A DNA stretch of 64,000 nt from Nostoc linckia z4 (GCF_002608075.1 NZ_LAHA01000013.1:107409-171408); one strand, 5' to 3'. Positions 17,234-27,584 are shown, counted from the first letter of the stretch. The notes: generated from the sequence alone by a model not told the origin. Translations and numbers: made by a program.

Positions 17234-20062
17234 ATGAAGTTAGATAGATTTTTTCAAAGCTTGTTGCTGACAAGTGCGGTTGTTGTTGTTATCGGCACTG
17301 CTGCTAAAGGTGAGGAAGTATCAGAGGATGTTCAAAGCAAATCTTCTACCCAGAGGGTAGGGAAATCTACATTAGATCGGCAGCTTGCAGTTACAGATAA
17401 AAAATTTGTTATCAAAAAATCTCAGGTATTAGCCTCTAGTACCAGGAAATCCCGACTGTTGAAGTTTCAGCTTGGAAGTTCGCTACAACAAGCAAAGTCG
17501 AATGAAACAACTAAAAATATTCTTCAACTAGGGGAAATCGAACTTCCTAGCACTAGCGCTCAAATGCTAGTACAGTCACCAACTAACCCTCCTAACCCAG
17601 AACAAACAACTACTGACCCAGTGATACCAATCGCGGGAGTGAAAGCAAATCCCACACAGACTGGTGTGGAGGTGATTTTAGAAACACCCCTTGGGGAACA
17701 ACTGCAAGTTACAAATCGCAGTGCGGATAATAATTTTATTGCTGATATTCCCAATGCTCAGTTGCGTTTACCCAGTGGCGATACTTTTACATTTCGTTCG
17801 GAAAAACCAATTGCGGGAATTACGGAAATCACCGCTACGAATATTGATGCAAATACCGTGCGGGTGACCGTGGTAGGTGACAATACTTTGCCGACGGTTG
17901 AGTTATTTGATGATGATACAGGGCTAGTTTTTGGTGTAACTTCTGCTGCTGCAACAGCAACGCAGCCACCACAGCAGCCGGAAGCACCACAAACACAACA
18001 GCCAGACAACCAAGAAACAGCCAACCAAACACCCCAAGAAGCACCGGCCGCACAGTCAGATGAGCCGATTGAATTGGTGGTGACTGGAGAACAAGATAAC
18101 TATCGGGTCACGGATAGTAGTACTGGGACGAAAACCGATACACCTTTGCGTGATATTCCCCAATCGATTCAGGTAATACCGCAACAAATATTGCGCGACC
18201 AACAGATTACTGGTTTGGATGATGCGCTCAGAAATGCCCCTGGTGTAAGTCAGAGTTTTAACTCTGCTGCAAATAACTTCTTTTCAATTCGTGGCTTTGA
18301 AGCAGCAGCTACTAATCTTCTGCGGGATGGACTAGTGGATCCTTTAGCCGGACAACTCAATGAATTGACTAGTATTGAGCGAGTGGAAGTTCTTAAAGGG
18401 CCAGCATCCGTATTATTTGGTTTGGGTAATCCGGGGGGAGTTATCAACCTAGTATCCAAACGTCCCTTAAGCGATCCTTTTTACGCCATTGATGCCACGG
18501 TTGGTAGTTATAGTTTTTACCGGGGTGCCCTTGACTTATCAGGGCCATTAAATGACTCGAAGACAGTGTTGTATCGCTTGAATACTGCCTATAGAAACAG
18601 AGGTAGTTTTGTCGATTTCTATAGTGGCGAGCAATTTAATATATCACCTGTTGTGAGTGTGGCGATCGGGGATAAAACTAACCTGACTTTAGAAGGAGAA
18701 TACATCGATGCTAGAGATTCTTATATATCTGGCGTGCCTGTTATAGGTACTGTATTGCCCAATCCCAATGGAGAAGTGTCCCGCAACCGGAACTTTGGTG
18801 AACCTTCTGATGAAATCACACAAACTATTACAAGGCTTGGCTATCAACTAGAACACAAATTTAGTGACAATTGGTCGTTACGCAATGCTTTTCGGTTTAC
18901 CTTTCGTGATTACAGTGACAGACAAACGATTCCTGTGAGTTTGGATGCAGACAATCGAACTTTCAATCGTTTCTATAGAGAATACGATTTGGAAAATACA
19001 AACTACACTCTGACGACAAATTTAGTTGGTAAGTTTTCCACTGGTTCAATCCAACATCAGCTACTATTTGGGGTTGATTGGAATCGTTTAGAAAACTTCT
19101 CACCAAGATATATCCAACGCCAAGCAGAATCAATCGATATCTTTAATCCTGTATATGGTCTACCACTAGGTGAGATTACTTTTGATGAGTTTAGCGATAA
19201 TTCCGAGACCAACTCATTAGGAATTTATCTGCAAGACCAAATTGCATTGACGGACAACTTAAAGTTGTTGTTGGGTGGGCGGTTTGATACTTATGACCAG
19301 AAGTATGAAGATTTCACCAATAATACAGAAAGTAGTGGTTCAGATAGTGCATTCAGTCCTCGATTTGGCATTGTCTATCAACCAATCCCAGCGATTTCAC
19401 TTTATGCCAGTTATACACGTTCATTCACGCCACCAAATGGTACATTCTTTTTTGGTGTTGACTCTACCTTACAGCCAGAACGCGGTACTCAATATGAGAT
19501 TGGGGTGAAGGCAGATTTGAATAGTCGCCTTTCAGCAACGTTAGCATTCTTTGATTTGACTCGCACTAATGTTTCAACAGCAGACCCCAATAATGAAGGA
19601 TTTACTATCCAAGTAGGGGAGCAAAACAGCAAAGGTATTGAATTGAGTTTAGCGGGGGAAATTGTACCAGGATGGAATATTTTTGCTGGTTATGCTTATA
19701 TCGATGCACGCATTACTGAAGATAATACTTTTGCGGTGGGAAATCGATTACCAAATACACCGGAACATTCTTTCAATTTATGGACAACTTACGAAATTCA
19801 ACAAGGTGAATTACAAGGTTTAGGGGCAGGAATTGGCTTGTTTTTTGTTGGCGATCGCGCCGGAGATTTAGACAATACTTATGATGTGCCTAGTTATGTC
19901 CGGACTGATGCAGCTATTTTCTATAACAGAGATAGATTTCGAGTTGCACTCAACTTCAAAAATCTATTCGATGTAGACTATTTTGAAAGTGCGCTGAGTT
20001 CTAGTCGTGTTTACTACGGACAGCCATTTACTGTACAAGGAACCATCTCTTGGCAGTTTTAA
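17234..20062 (+). CDS. AMIN-domain TonB-dependent siderophore receptor
   Basis: 942 residues, outer-membrane receptor importing a ferric siderophore with energy from TonB-ExbB-ExbD. Order: signal peptide (residues 1-27, ending GTAAKG), a variable spacer, an AMIN domain (about 130-235) as in many cyanobacterial siderophore receptors, a Pro/Gln-rich linker, a TonB-box-like IELVVTGEQ near 277, the plug (DIPQSIQVIPQQIL, ...RVEVLKGPASVLFG) and a 22-strand-type barrel ending in Phe (GTISWQF), as required for outer-membrane insertion. Downstream genes on the same strand encode the binding protein and a ferredoxin-like protein. The neighbouring lipopeptide synthetase genes make that product a plausible ligand (inference). 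Confidence 0.93.
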   Translation: MKLDRFFQSLLLTSAVVVVIGTAAKGEEVSEDVQSKSSTQRVGKSTLDRQLAVTDKKFVIKKSQVLASSTRKSRLLKFQLGSSLQQAKSNETTKNILQLGEIELPSTSAQMLVQSPTNPPNPEQTTTDPVIPIAGVKANPTQTGVEVILETPLGEQLQVTNRSADNNFIADIPNAQLRLPSGDTFTFRSEKPIAGITEITATNIDANTVRVTVVGDNTLPTVELFDDDTGLVFGVTSAAATATQPPQQPEAPQTQQPDNQETANQTPQEAPAAQSDEPIELVVTGEQDNYRVTDSSTGTKTDTPLRDIPQSIQVIPQQILRDQQITGLDDALRNAPGVSQSFNSAANNFFSIRGFEAAATNLLRDGLVDPLAGQLNELTSIERVEVLKGPASVLFGLGNPGGVINLVSKRPLSDPFYAIDATVGSYSFYRGALDLSGPLNDSKTVLYRLNTAYRNRGSFVDFYSGEQFNISPVVSVAIGDKTNLTLEGEYIDARDSYISGVPVIGTVLPNPNGEVSRNRNFGEPSDEITQTITRLGYQLEHKFSDNWSLRNAFRFTFRDYSDRQTIPVSLDADNRTFNRFYREYDLENTNYTLTTNLVGKFSTGSIQHQLLFGVDWNRLENFSPRYIQRQAESIDIFNPVYGLPLGEITFDEFSDNSETNSLGIYLQDQIALTDNLKLLLGGRFDTYDQKYEDFTNNTESSGSDSAFSPRFGIVYQPIPAISLYASYTRSFTPPNGTFFFGVDSTLQPERGTQYEIGVKADLNSRLSATLAFFDLTRTNVSTADPNNEGFTIQVGEQNSKGIELSLAGEIVPGWNIFAGYAYIDARITEDNTFAVGNRLPNTPEHSFNLWTTYEIQQGELQGLGAGIGLFFVGDRAGDLDNTYDVPSYVRTDAAIFYNRDRFRVALNFKNLFDVDYFESALSSSRVYYGQPFTVQGTISWQF

Positions 20063-20161
20063 GAACAAAGAATTGAGAATTTAGAAGTTAGTAGTTCTAA
20101 TTTAGACTCCTAACTTCTGACCTCAATTAAGCAATCTTCCAATTGTTAATTCTGATAGATA

Positions 20162-21112
20162 ATGCGAAAATTTTTATATTTATTAATATTAACCATTCTA
20201 GGATTTATTGTAGTTGTAATCTGCAACTATAAAACTCCTAAAACTATATCTTTACTACCCCGTTTATCACCTGCCGAGTGCCACATAGTTAAACATACAA
20301 TGGGAGAAACCTGTGTTCCCAATCAACCCCAGCGTATTGTTACTTTATCTTTATCTACTTTAGGCAATGTACTGGCACTTGGTGTTAAACCAATTGGCAC
20401 AACTAATGAATATTACCGGGAAGAAAACTTTCTCAGAACCTCGTATAAAACAGATGAAATCAAATTAGTTGGATTGGAGAGACCAAATTTAGAAGCAATC
20501 TTACTACTCAAACCAGATTTAATTATTGGTGTAGATTGGTTCCAGTCAATTTATCCTCAGTTATCTAAAATTGCCCCCACAGTTTTGGGGGAAATGGAGT
20601 ATTCTAACTGGAAAAAACATTTAACTTTTGTGGCTGAGACATTAGGAAAACAGGAAGTTGAAAAAGCTCTTTGGAATCGTTATAATCGACGAATCGAACA
20701 ACTAAAATTAGCATTAGGAACTCACTATCAAGACAAAAAAATATCCTTTATCTATATTAATGGCAAGCAAATATCAATTGATGTTAGAAACTCATTTGTG
20801 GGTTCCATTATGAATGATGCTAATTTGCCACGTCCCACTTCACAAAATATCGAATCACCTTATGGAGCCGAGAATATTTCCCTAGAAGAATTAGAAAAAG
20901 CTGATGGCGATGTTTTATTTGTAGCCACTTTTGCTAGTGGTGGAAAGCAATTTCTAGAAAAAAAACAACAAAATCCTCTATGGCAAAAGCTCAAAGCTGT
21001 TCAAAAAAATCATGTTTATAATGTGAATATTACATCATGGTCTGCAACACATATGATTGCCACCGATGCAGTGATTGATGATTTATTTAAATACCTTGTC
21101 AACATTCCTTAA
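20162..21112 (+). CDS. Periplasmic iron-siderophore binding protein (FecB/FhuD type)
   Basis: 316 residues, helical-backbone substrate-binding protein of the ABC iron-siderophore family. It has an N-terminal hydrophobic segment (residues 4-20) ending near a Cys (VVVICNYK), perhaps a non-canonical lipid anchor. The family wording is present: PQRIVTLSLSTLGNVLALGV, NLEAILLLKPDLIIG, and the closing tryptophan-rich SWSATHMIATDAVIDDLFKYL. It starts 100 bp after the receptor gene and is followed within 10 bp by the DUF1636 gene, so the three may be cotranscribed. It should deliver the siderophore to the FecC/FecD-like permease encoded at 25364-27426. Confidence 0.88.
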   Translation: MRKFLYLLILTILGFIVVVICNYKTPKTISLLPRLSPAECHIVKHTMGETCVPNQPQRIVTLSLSTLGNVLALGVKPIGTTNEYYREENFLRTSYKTDEIKLVGLERPNLEAILLLKPDLIIGVDWFQSIYPQLSKIAPTVLGEMEYSNWKKHLTFVAETLGKQEVEKALWNRYNRRIEQLKLALGTHYQDKKISFIYINGKQISIDVRNSFVGSIMNDANLPRPTSQNIESPYGAENISLEELEKADGDVLFVATFASGGKQFLEKKQQNPLWQKLKAVQKNHVYNVNITSWSATHMIATDAVIDDLFKYLVNIP

Positions 21113-21121
21113 CTATATGCT

Positions 21122-21499
21122 ATGCCTAAACACACGATATTTGTCTGCAAATCTTGTCACCGTTCATCTGAAGAACGGCCAAAAAATCCACCTTTCGATG
21201 GCGATATTTTCATTGACAAATTAAATAATTTATGTATGGAAAAATTCACTATTGACGAACTTGAAATTCAAGGAGTTGGTTGTTTGTGGGCTTGCGATCG
21301 AGGCTGTGTTGTAGCTGTATCCAGCGAGGATAAACCCACCTATTTGTTTGTCGATTTGACCCCAGAAGAAAGCGCAGCAGCCTTACTAGAATTTATGCAA
21401 ATTTATATTCAAAAACGTAAAGGCAGTGTAGCTTGGGAACAGCTACCGCAAGTTCTAAAGTCTGCTATTTTCGCGCAGATTCCATCTGTAAAATCATAG
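21122..21499 (+). CDS. DUF1636 ferredoxin-like metal-binding protein
   Basis: 125 residues, small Cys-containing protein resembling the thioredoxin-like [2Fe-2S] ferredoxin/DUF1636 family. Cysteines occur as VCKSCHRS near residues 9-12 and GCLWACDRGC near 54-63. The gene starts 10 bp after the binding-protein stop and so is probably cotranscribed with the siderophore-uptake genes; family members often sit beside iron or cobalamin transport genes. A role in electron transfer or metal release is possible but not shown. Confidence 0.75.
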   Translation: MPKHTIFVCKSCHRSSEERPKNPPFDGDIFIDKLNNLCMEKFTIDELEIQGVGCLWACDRGCVVAVSSEDKPTYLFVDLTPEESAAALLEFMQIYIQKRKGSVAWEQLPQVLKSAIFAQIPSVKS

Positions 21500-21539
21500 C
21501 TACAAATTATCATGCACTGTTCTCAAATATTAACTTCAT

Positions 21540-22424
21540 TTATTTTGTTACTAACCAAGCTTCTAAATCAGCCAAGCTAGTAAAATCTAGCAATGCTTCA
21601 CTCAAATCTTCTAAAACAGGTAAAGACAAACCAGAAATTGAGCCGCGAATTTCATTTGATAGTTCCCCAAACCGCTTAGCTAAGATTCGGATAATCAAGT
21701 TAGCAGCCTCTTCTTGGCGTCCTTCTTGGCGTCCTTCTTGGCGTCCTTCTTCCTTAATTTCTTGGTAAACTCTTGTTTCTTTGAGTGTTATTCCTAGCAT
21801 CAACTCTATCTCCTTTGGGCTTAATTGTTCAAATCTATACACCATTATTGTCATTATCATTTCTATTATTACACGGCTTGATGAAGATGATTCTTCACGA
21901 GTTCTTGTTAAGAGATACCTTGCTTCCTCTGGCATTTGTTCCTCGTTGACGGTGGTTAGTACCATCAACGCTACCCATAGAGGTAATTGCCGAATATTGC
22001 CCAATTCATCCAAATAAATTCGATGAACTTGCCCACCATTGAGTAGTGAACGATGAGGATAAATATCCCTTTGTTCAATAGTGCGAGATGGATAAATAAT
22101 CGTTACTTGCCAATCACTGAACCTGTCACGATTACGATAGAAATATAATGAGGATTCTGCAAATACTCTTTCGTAAAGCCGTTCATCTTTTTGAAACTGT
22201 ACCTGCCTCATGCTTCGGCACGCTTCGCTAACACAAAAATATACGACTCCTACACCTTCGTTTTCTGGTGGCAAAAATACCCCATCTATTTCAAATTTTG
22301 GTTCTTTGACAGCTACGGAATCAAAGCGATAAGCATCTGCATTTATTGGAGGATTTGCCAATAGCTCAAATAGTAAACCAGGATATTGTTGAAAAAGTTG
22401 ATAAAAAATTGAATCTCGTCGCAT
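21540..22424 (-). CDS. Rpn/DUF2887-type PD-(D/E)XK nuclease-like protein
   Basis: 294 residues, beginning MRRDSIFYQLFQQYPGLLFE, typical of the Rpn (recombination-promoting nuclease)/DUF2887 group that is very abundant in Nostocales. The predicted nuclease core contains EIDGVFLP and the YFCVSEAC...QVQFQKDERLYERV strand with acidic and Lys residues. The C-terminal part has three GRQE units encoded by a 12-bp tandem repeat at 21710-21752. The gene converges on the uptake genes and is not functionally tied to them. Confidence 0.75.
   Translation of the reverse strand: MRRDSIFYQLFQQYPGLLFELLANPPINADAYRFDSVAVKEPKFEIDGVFLPPENEGVGVVYFCVSEACRSMRQVQFQKDERLYERVFAESSLYFYRNRDRFSDWQVTIIYPSRTIEQRDIYPHRSLLNGGQVHRIYLDELGNIRQLPLWVALMVLTTVNEEQMPEEARYLLTRTREESSSSSRVIIEMIMTIMVYRFEQLSPKEIELMLGITLKETRVYQEIKEEGRQEGRQEGRQEEAANLIIRILAKRFGELSNEIRGSISGLSLPVLEDLSEALLDFTSLADLEAWLVTK
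21710..21752. repeat. 12-bp tandem repeat inside the Rpn-type gene
   Basis: Three to four units of CTTCTTGGCGTC on the plus strand, encoding (GRQE)n on the minus strand in the linker just before the C-terminal helix. The unit length is a multiple of three, so copy-number changes keep the frame. Confidence 0.85.
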
Positions 22425-22484
22425 AAAAAGGAATTAGAATACAGAATTTAAAAGACTCCATGCTTAAACGGACAGAGTTTTAAT

Positions 22485-22597
22485 TAGGGACTTTCAAGTA
22501 AAAAAATATTTCACAGAAGACTGTTAACTGTTGACCGTTGACAGTCAGTAGTCAACGACCCGAAGCGGAACAATTTATTTTTTGGAGTTCCCTTAGC
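22485..22597. repeat. MITE-like element, GGGA(A)CT...CAAAAAATA ends with GTTGAC hairpin core
   Basis: One end is GGGACTTTCAAGTAAAAAAAT, and the other, read on the opposite strand, is GGGAACTCCAAAAAATAAAT; the centre holds inverted GTTGAC/GTCAAC units. Related copies occur at 36431-36645, 58189-58309 and, in part, 63088-63183. It has no coding capacity and lies between the Rpn-type gene and the ABC exporter gene. Confidence 0.6.
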
Positions 22598-22602
22598 TTC
22601 AA

Positions 22603-24396
22603 TCATTTGACTCCAGACTGCACTTGCCATAAACCAGCATAAATTCTATTTTTATCCAACAATTCTTCATGGGTTCCTGATTCAATCAACTCTCCATATT
22701 CCATGACATAAATGCAATCAGCATTGCGGATAGTGGAAAGACGATGAGCGATCGCTATTGTAGTCCGATTCACAGTAATCCGTTCTAAAGAACGCTGAAT
22801 AGCAGCTTCAGTTTCATTATCCACCGCTGATGTAGCTTCGTCTAAAATTAAAATTGGTGGATTTTTCAAAACAGCCCTAGCAATAGCAATTCTTTGGCGT
22901 TGTCCCCCAGATAATTTTTGTCCTCGTTCCCCGACTATTGTTTCATAGCCTTGGGGTAGCCGCATAATAAAATCATGAGCTTCGGCAATTTTTCCAGCAG
23001 CAATTATTTCTTCATCCCTAGCATCAAAAGTACCATAGGCGATATTTTCAGCAACGGTACCATGAAATAAGAATACATCCTGACTCACCAACCCAATACT
23101 GCGACGTAAATCACCTAAATTTAATTCTTGGATATCAATACCATCAATCGTAATTCTGCCGCCAGAAATTTCATACAATCGCAGCAATAATTTTACTAAA
23201 GTACTCTTACCAGAACCTGTAGAACCTACAATGGCAATGGTTTTACCTGCGGGTATATGTAAAGATAGATTTTTAATTACTGGTTCTCTATTGGTATAAG
23301 CAAAAGTCACTTGTTGAAAGAAAATTTCACCACGTACTTGCTCAATAGGTAAAGATTTTTCACCTGGAATAATATTTATGGGAGCATCTAATAAATCCAT
23401 GATGCGATTCGTAGAAGCCATTGACCTTTGATATTTATCAAATATTTCTCCTAATGATACTAATGGCCACAAAAGTCTCTGGACTAAAACGAGTAAAACA
23501 CTATAATTGCCAATGGATATCTTACCTGAATATGTCGCCATTCCTCCCCAAAATAATAAAACTGTAAATCCTCCTAAAATTAGCATTCTGATTAAAGGAT
23601 TAAAAGCAGCAGAAAGTTTAATTGCTTTGGCATTACTTTTGCGATATGCTTCACTTTCTCCAGCAAATCTCGCACTTTCATAAGCTTCGGCAGTAAAACT
23701 TTTAATTGTGGTAATTCCAGTTAAATTGTTTGCTAATCGTGAGTTGAGAAAACCTACTCTTTCTCTGACTTCAGCGTAACGATCTTCCAGTAGCTTTTGA
23801 TAAGTAAAGGAACCCCAAAGGATAAAAGGCATAGGCAACAATGTTGCCAAAGTAATGGCAGGAGGTAAAATCCAGAAAGCACCGCAAGTTAAAATAATCA
23901 CTGAAGTAGTAATTTGGATAATTTCACTAGCTACAAAATTTAAAAAATCTTCCAATCTGTTGATGTCGTCATTCAAAATTGACATCAACCCACCAGTGCT
24001 GCTTTCTTCAAAATAATCTGAATCTAATGCTTGTACATGATTGTAGGTATCAACGCGTAAATCATGCTGAATATTTTGAGCTAAATTCCACCATAGTCGA
24101 TTGTAAGCGTACTCAGAAGCCGACTCTAGTATCCAGATAATTATAGTGACAACTGTTAGCAAAAAAAACTGCCAAATTATCTCCCTTACACCTAATTTAG
24201 CAATAAAAGAATTTTGCTTTTCTACCAAAATATCTATCGCCACACCAATTAACCACGGTGGTGCTAAATCTAAAATAGTATTGATGATAGTAAATAATGT
24301 TGCTTGCCATATTTGCAGGCGATATTGGCTGCCATAATTGAGCAAGCGTTTTAGAGGAGAAGTTGAATTTTTAGGCTTTTGAGATACTTTTGTCAC
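22603..24396 (-). CDS. ABC exporter, fused permease and ATPase (MsbA/ATM type)
   Basis: 597 residues: a six-helix membrane domain (about 25-310) and an ATPase with Walker A GSTGSGKSTLVK, signature [14 protein letters not shown], Walker B ILILDEATSAVDNE and the switch His in IAIAHRLS. It is a half-transporter that should work as a dimer in the plasma membrane. It is last in the minus-strand order FecC-FecD-FecE-exporter, 53 bp after the FecE-like gene. Grouped with siderophore uptake and a lipopeptide synthetase, it is a good candidate for exporting the siderophore or its precursor (inference). The family also exports lipids. Confidence 0.88.
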   Translation of the reverse strand: MTKVSQKPKNSTSPLKRLLNYGSQYRLQIWQATLFTIINTILDLAPPWLIGVAIDILVEKQNSFIAKLGVREIIWQFFLLTVVTIIIWILESASEYAYNRLWWNLAQNIQHDLRVDTYNHVQALDSDYFEESSTGGLMSILNDDINRLEDFLNFVASEIIQITTSVIILTCGAFWILPPAITLATLLPMPFILWGSFTYQKLLEDRYAEVRERVGFLNSRLANNLTGITTIKSFTAEAYESARFAGESEAYRKSNAKAIKLSAAFNPLIRMLILGGFTVLLFWGGMATYSGKISIGNYSVLLVLVQRLLWPLVSLGEIFDKYQRSMASTNRIMDLLDAPINIIPGEKSLPIEQVRGEIFFQQVTFAYTNREPVIKNLSLHIPAGKTIAIVGSTGSGKSTLVKLLLRLYEISGGRITIDGIDIQELNLGDLRRSIGLVSQDVFLFHGTVAENIAYGTFDARDEEIIAAGKIAEAHDFIMRLPQGYETIVGERGQKLSGGQRQRIAIARAVLKNPPILILDEATSAVDNETEAAIQRSLERITVNRTTIAIAHRLSTIRNADCIYVMEYGELIESGTHEELLDKNRIYAGLWQVQSGVK

Positions 24397-24449
24397 GAGT
24401 GTTTATTTTTTGTAATTAAATGATTTTGGTAGACATTGCATGACGAATC

Positions 24450-25259
24450 TCATTCGATTTGCTGATGATTGATTTTTGTCTTGCGTCCTATTGGTATACA
24501 CATAGGAGTTCCAACCACGGGATCGGGAACAATACGACACTCCAATCCAAAAACCTCCTGAACCATTTCTTTAGTCATCACTAACTTTGGTTCGCCAGCA
24601 GCAAAAATTCGGCCATCTTTTACAGCAACTAAATAATCAGCATAACGACATGCTTGATTTAGATCGTGTAATACCATTACAATAGTTCGTCCTTGAATTT
24701 GGTTCAAATCGTACAATAAATCTAAAATCTCTATTTGATGCGCCAAATCTAAAAAAGTAGTCGGTTCATCTAAAAGTAAAATATCTGTATCTTGTGCTAG
24801 TGCCATAGCAATCCAAGCTCTTTGTCGTTGTCCACCAGATAAAGTATCTAATGCTCTATCTGCTAACTTCAACAAATCAGTGATCTCTAGCGCCTGTTGT
24901 ACGATTGTTTCATCTTTTATTGACCATTGTTGTAACCAATTTTGATAAGGATAACGTCCTTGTGCTACTAAATCTCGTACTGTTAACCCTTCCGGTGCTA
25001 CTGGCCCTTGGGGCAAAATACCCAATTGTTGCGCTATTTCTTTGGTAGAAAGATTCAAAATAGAATTTCCATCCAGATATACTATGCCATCACGAGGTTT
25101 GAGTAATCTTGCCAAGCCTCTTAACAAAGTTGACTTACCACAACCATTAGCACCAACTAAAGCACTAATTTGTCCGCCGGGAATTGCTAAATTTAAGTCA
25201 CGGATAATCGTTGCACCATCGTAAGCTAAAGACAAACTTTTGGTTGACAATCCTTTCAT
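24450..25259 (-). CDS. Iron-siderophore ABC importer ATPase (FecE/FepC type)
   Basis: 269 residues. Walker [15 protein letters not shown]-loop LGILPQGP, signature [17 protein letters not shown], Walker [13 protein letters not shown] and the switch [13 protein letters not shown] are characteristic of FecE/FepC/BtuD-type importer ATPases. It powers uptake through the FecC/FecD-like permease encoded just upstream (104 bp gap after FecD). The gap holds TTTTAGATTTTAGATT tandem units (about 25270-25316). Confidence 0.92.
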   Translation of the reverse strand: MKGLSTKSLSLAYDGATIIRDLNLAIPGGQISALVGANGCGKSTLLRGLARLLKPRDGIVYLDGNSILNLSTKEIAQQLGILPQGPVAPEGLTVRDLVAQGRYPYQNWLQQWSIKDETIVQQALEITDLLKLADRALDTLSGGQRQRAWIAMALAQDTDILLLDEPTTFLDLAHQIEILDLLYDLNQIQGRTIVMVLHDLNQACRYADYLVAVKDGRIFAAGEPKLVMTKEMVQEVFGLECRIVPDPVVGTPMCIPIGRKTKINHQQIE

Positions 25260-25269
25260 AATGAAACCA

Positions 25270-25316
25270 TTTTGGATTTTGGATTTTAGATTTTAGATTT
25301 TAGATTTTAGATTTAT
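25270..25316. repeat. TTTTAGA tandem repeat between fecD- and fecE-like genes
   Basis: Short direct repeat of GGATTTT/TAGATTTT units, seven-base period, in the only sizeable gap of the importer gene group. Another tandem heptamer of the Nostocales type. Confidence 0.7.
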
Positions 25317-25363
25317 GAAAATCTGATTTTTTAGTTGATAAAATATCCTTTTCCCCCAGTCCC

Positions 25364-26398
25364 TCATTTTTTCCGATTACGAATTAATAAATACAAAAAA
25401 TAAGGAGCGCCAATGGCAGCAGTTACTACTCCACAAGGCAGTTCGATGGGTGCAAACAAGGTTCTACCCAAGAAGTCTGCCATGACAACAATTACTCCTC
25501 CTAAAAGTGCGGAAATAGGAATTAAGCCTTCGTGGGTTGTACCTACTAACTGTCGTCCTAAATGCGGTGCGATTAAACCGACAAAAGCAATATTACCGGC
25601 ACTGGCGACTCCTGCGCCTGCTAAGGCTACCCCCACCAATATCAGTAAACCACGTTGCCATTCCACTCTACTACCTAGACTTTTGGCAACATCATCTCCT
25701 AAGTTAAGAGCGTTCAAATGTCTTGCCAATGTCAAAGCCATTGGGATAAAAACAAGTAGCCAAGGTAATAAAGAAAATACTTGCTCACTCGTGCGTCCGT
25801 AGACACTTCCAGCTAACCAAACCAAAGCATTGCTAACATTGTAAATTTCGCCAAAGGTAATCATTAAGCTGGTGATGGCAGTGGCGATCGCAGATAAACC
25901 AATACCAATCAAAATTAATAGAATCGGCGAACTACCGTTATTCCAAGCCAAGGAGTAAATTAAAATCGCCATCAGCAAAGCACCAGCAAAAGCCGATAGC
26001 GGTAAAGTATAAATTGGCGCTGACGGAAATAAGACAATTACGCTCACTGCCGCCAGACTTGCCCCAGCATTAATACCAATAATACCGGGATCGGCCAATG
26101 GATTGCGTGTGAGTCCTTGAAAGATAGTCCCAGAAATTGCCAGCGCCACCCCCACCATCAAAGCTACAAGGGTACGGGGTAAACGCAAATTGTAAATCAC
26201 GAATGCATGGTCTGGGTTTCCCGTATCTAAACCCAATAGAGTTTTCATAATATCCCCAGGGGAAATCGGATATTCACCCCGCCCCAAGTTCATCGTCATT
26301 GCTATCACAATCGCTAGTGCCAAACATAGCACCATGAATGGTACCCGTCGGTTTATACGCAAGGATATTCCTTGAGAACGAATGACTACAAAATTCAT
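25364..26398 (-). CDS. Iron-siderophore ABC permease (FecD type)
   Basis: 344 residues of the FecCD family with about ten membrane helices. Family wording includes RLPRTLVALMVGVALAISGT, QGLTRNPLADPGIIGINAGA and GLIAPHLGRQLVG. It pairs with the FecC-like subunit; the start codon overlaps that gene's stop by four bases (ATGA type), a sign of translational coupling. Together with the ATPase at 24450-25259 it forms the inner-membrane importer. Confidence 0.93.
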   Translation of the reverse strand: MNFVVIRSQGISLRINRRVPFMVLCLALAIVIAMTMNLGRGEYPISPGDIMKTLLGLDTGNPDHAFVIYNLRLPRTLVALMVGVALAISGTIFQGLTRNPLADPGIIGINAGASLAAVSVIVLFPSAPIYTLPLSAFAGALLMAILIYSLAWNNGSSPILLILIGIGLSAIATAITSLMITFGEIYNVSNALVWLAGSVYGRTSEQVFSLLPWLLVFIPMALTLARHLNALNLGDDVAKSLGSRVEWQRGLLILVGVALAGAGVASAGNIAFVGLIAPHLGRQLVGTTHEGLIPISALLGGVIVVMADFLGRTLFAPIELPCGVVTAAIGAPYFLYLLIRNRKK

Positions 26399-27426
26399 TT
26401 TTTCACCTTTGACTTAGCCAAGTAGACAAAAAAAGGCGCACCCACAAGTGCTGTCATTACACCTACAGGTAACTCTTGCGGTTTGAGCAACACACGAGCG
26501 CCAATATCTGCAATCAAAAGTAAAATAGCCCCCAAAACTGCACAATAAGGTAATATCCAGCGGTAATCAGCTTTGATATAAAATCTCACCATATGGGGAA
26601 CGACTAAACCAATAAAGCCGATTGGCCCGGCAATAGCAACGGAACTCCCAGCTAGTAAAACTACGCTGATAGCAGTGGCAATTTTAACTAAAGCTGTTTG
26701 TTGCCCTAAGCCTTTAGCTACGTCTTCACCCAAACTCATGGTAGTAATTTGTCTACCAAGGGCAAAAGCAATAATTAATCCGGTGAGGACAAAAGGTAAT
26801 GCTTGGAAAAACATATCCATATCCCGGCCAGCTAGGGAACCAGCCAACCAAAATCTAATTTCCTCTAGGGTGCGTTGGCTGACAATCAAAGTAGCAGTGG
26901 TTATGGAAGAGATGAGAGCTGTTAAAGCTGCACCTGCCACCGTCAAATTTAATGGCGTAGCTCCTCCCCGTCCTAAGGAACCCAGGAAGTAAACTAAGAT
27001 TGCCGTGGCTCCAGCCCCCAGAAACGCCACAATTGTATAAACATCTAAGGATGGGCTACCAAATAAAAAAGTCGCTACAACCACCGCCACTGCTGCACCA
27101 GACTCAATACCCAAAATTCCTGGATCTGCTAGGGGGTTGCGTGTTAAACCTTGCATCAACGCTCCCGATACTGCCAAGGCCGATCCCACAAGAATAGCAA
27201 CGAGCGATCGCGGTAATCTCACAGTCTGAATAATTAAGCGATCGTAGGAACCATCAAACACTATAAAAGATGAAATAACCCGATGTAGAGGTATTTCTGC
27301 TGCACCCAGCGTCACACTACACACCAAGCAAATTAGCAGCACACAAAGTCCCAAAACCAGACCAAATAAGCCCGACATTTGCCGCTTTTTGAATTCTTTC
27401 AGTGACACTATGGTGGCTTTTATCAT
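26395..27426 (-). CDS. Iron-siderophore ABC permease (FecC type)
   Basis: 343 residues, second FecCD-family subunit: RLPRSLVAILVGSALAVSGALMQGLT, NPLADPGILGIESGA and GLVVPHMVRFYIKADYRW, with about ten predicted helices. It is the first gene of the minus-strand importer/exporter group. Upstream (27427-27849) is a divergent promoter region shared with the acylase gene, with a weak Fur-like match. Confidence 0.93.
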   Translation of the reverse strand: MIKATIVSLKEFKKRQMSGLFGLVLGLCVLLICLVCSVTLGAAEIPLHRVISSFIVFDGSYDRLIIQTVRLPRSLVAILVGSALAVSGALMQGLTRNPLADPGILGIESGAAVAVVVATFLFGSPSLDVYTIVAFLGAGATAILVYFLGSLGRGGATPLNLTVAGAALTALISSITTATLIVSQRTLEEIRFWLAGSLAGRDMDMFFQALPFVLTGLIIAFALGRQITTMSLGEDVAKGLGQQTALVKIATAISVVLLAGSSVAIAGPIGFIGLVVPHMVRFYIKADYRWILPYCAVLGAILLLIADIGARVLLKPQELPVGVMTALVGAPFFVYLAKSKVKK

Positions 27427-27584
27427 GATCCTGCTATCAGTTGAAAATATTACGCCCTGCTGGTTATGTATTTTTTTAGGGTAATTAAACCGTTATAGAA
27501 GGGGTACGCAGCTGTGCGCCCCCACAGAGAACAGCATTAGATGAAAAAATCTATAAATTTGCACTTTCAATATTTAGCAGCTTT

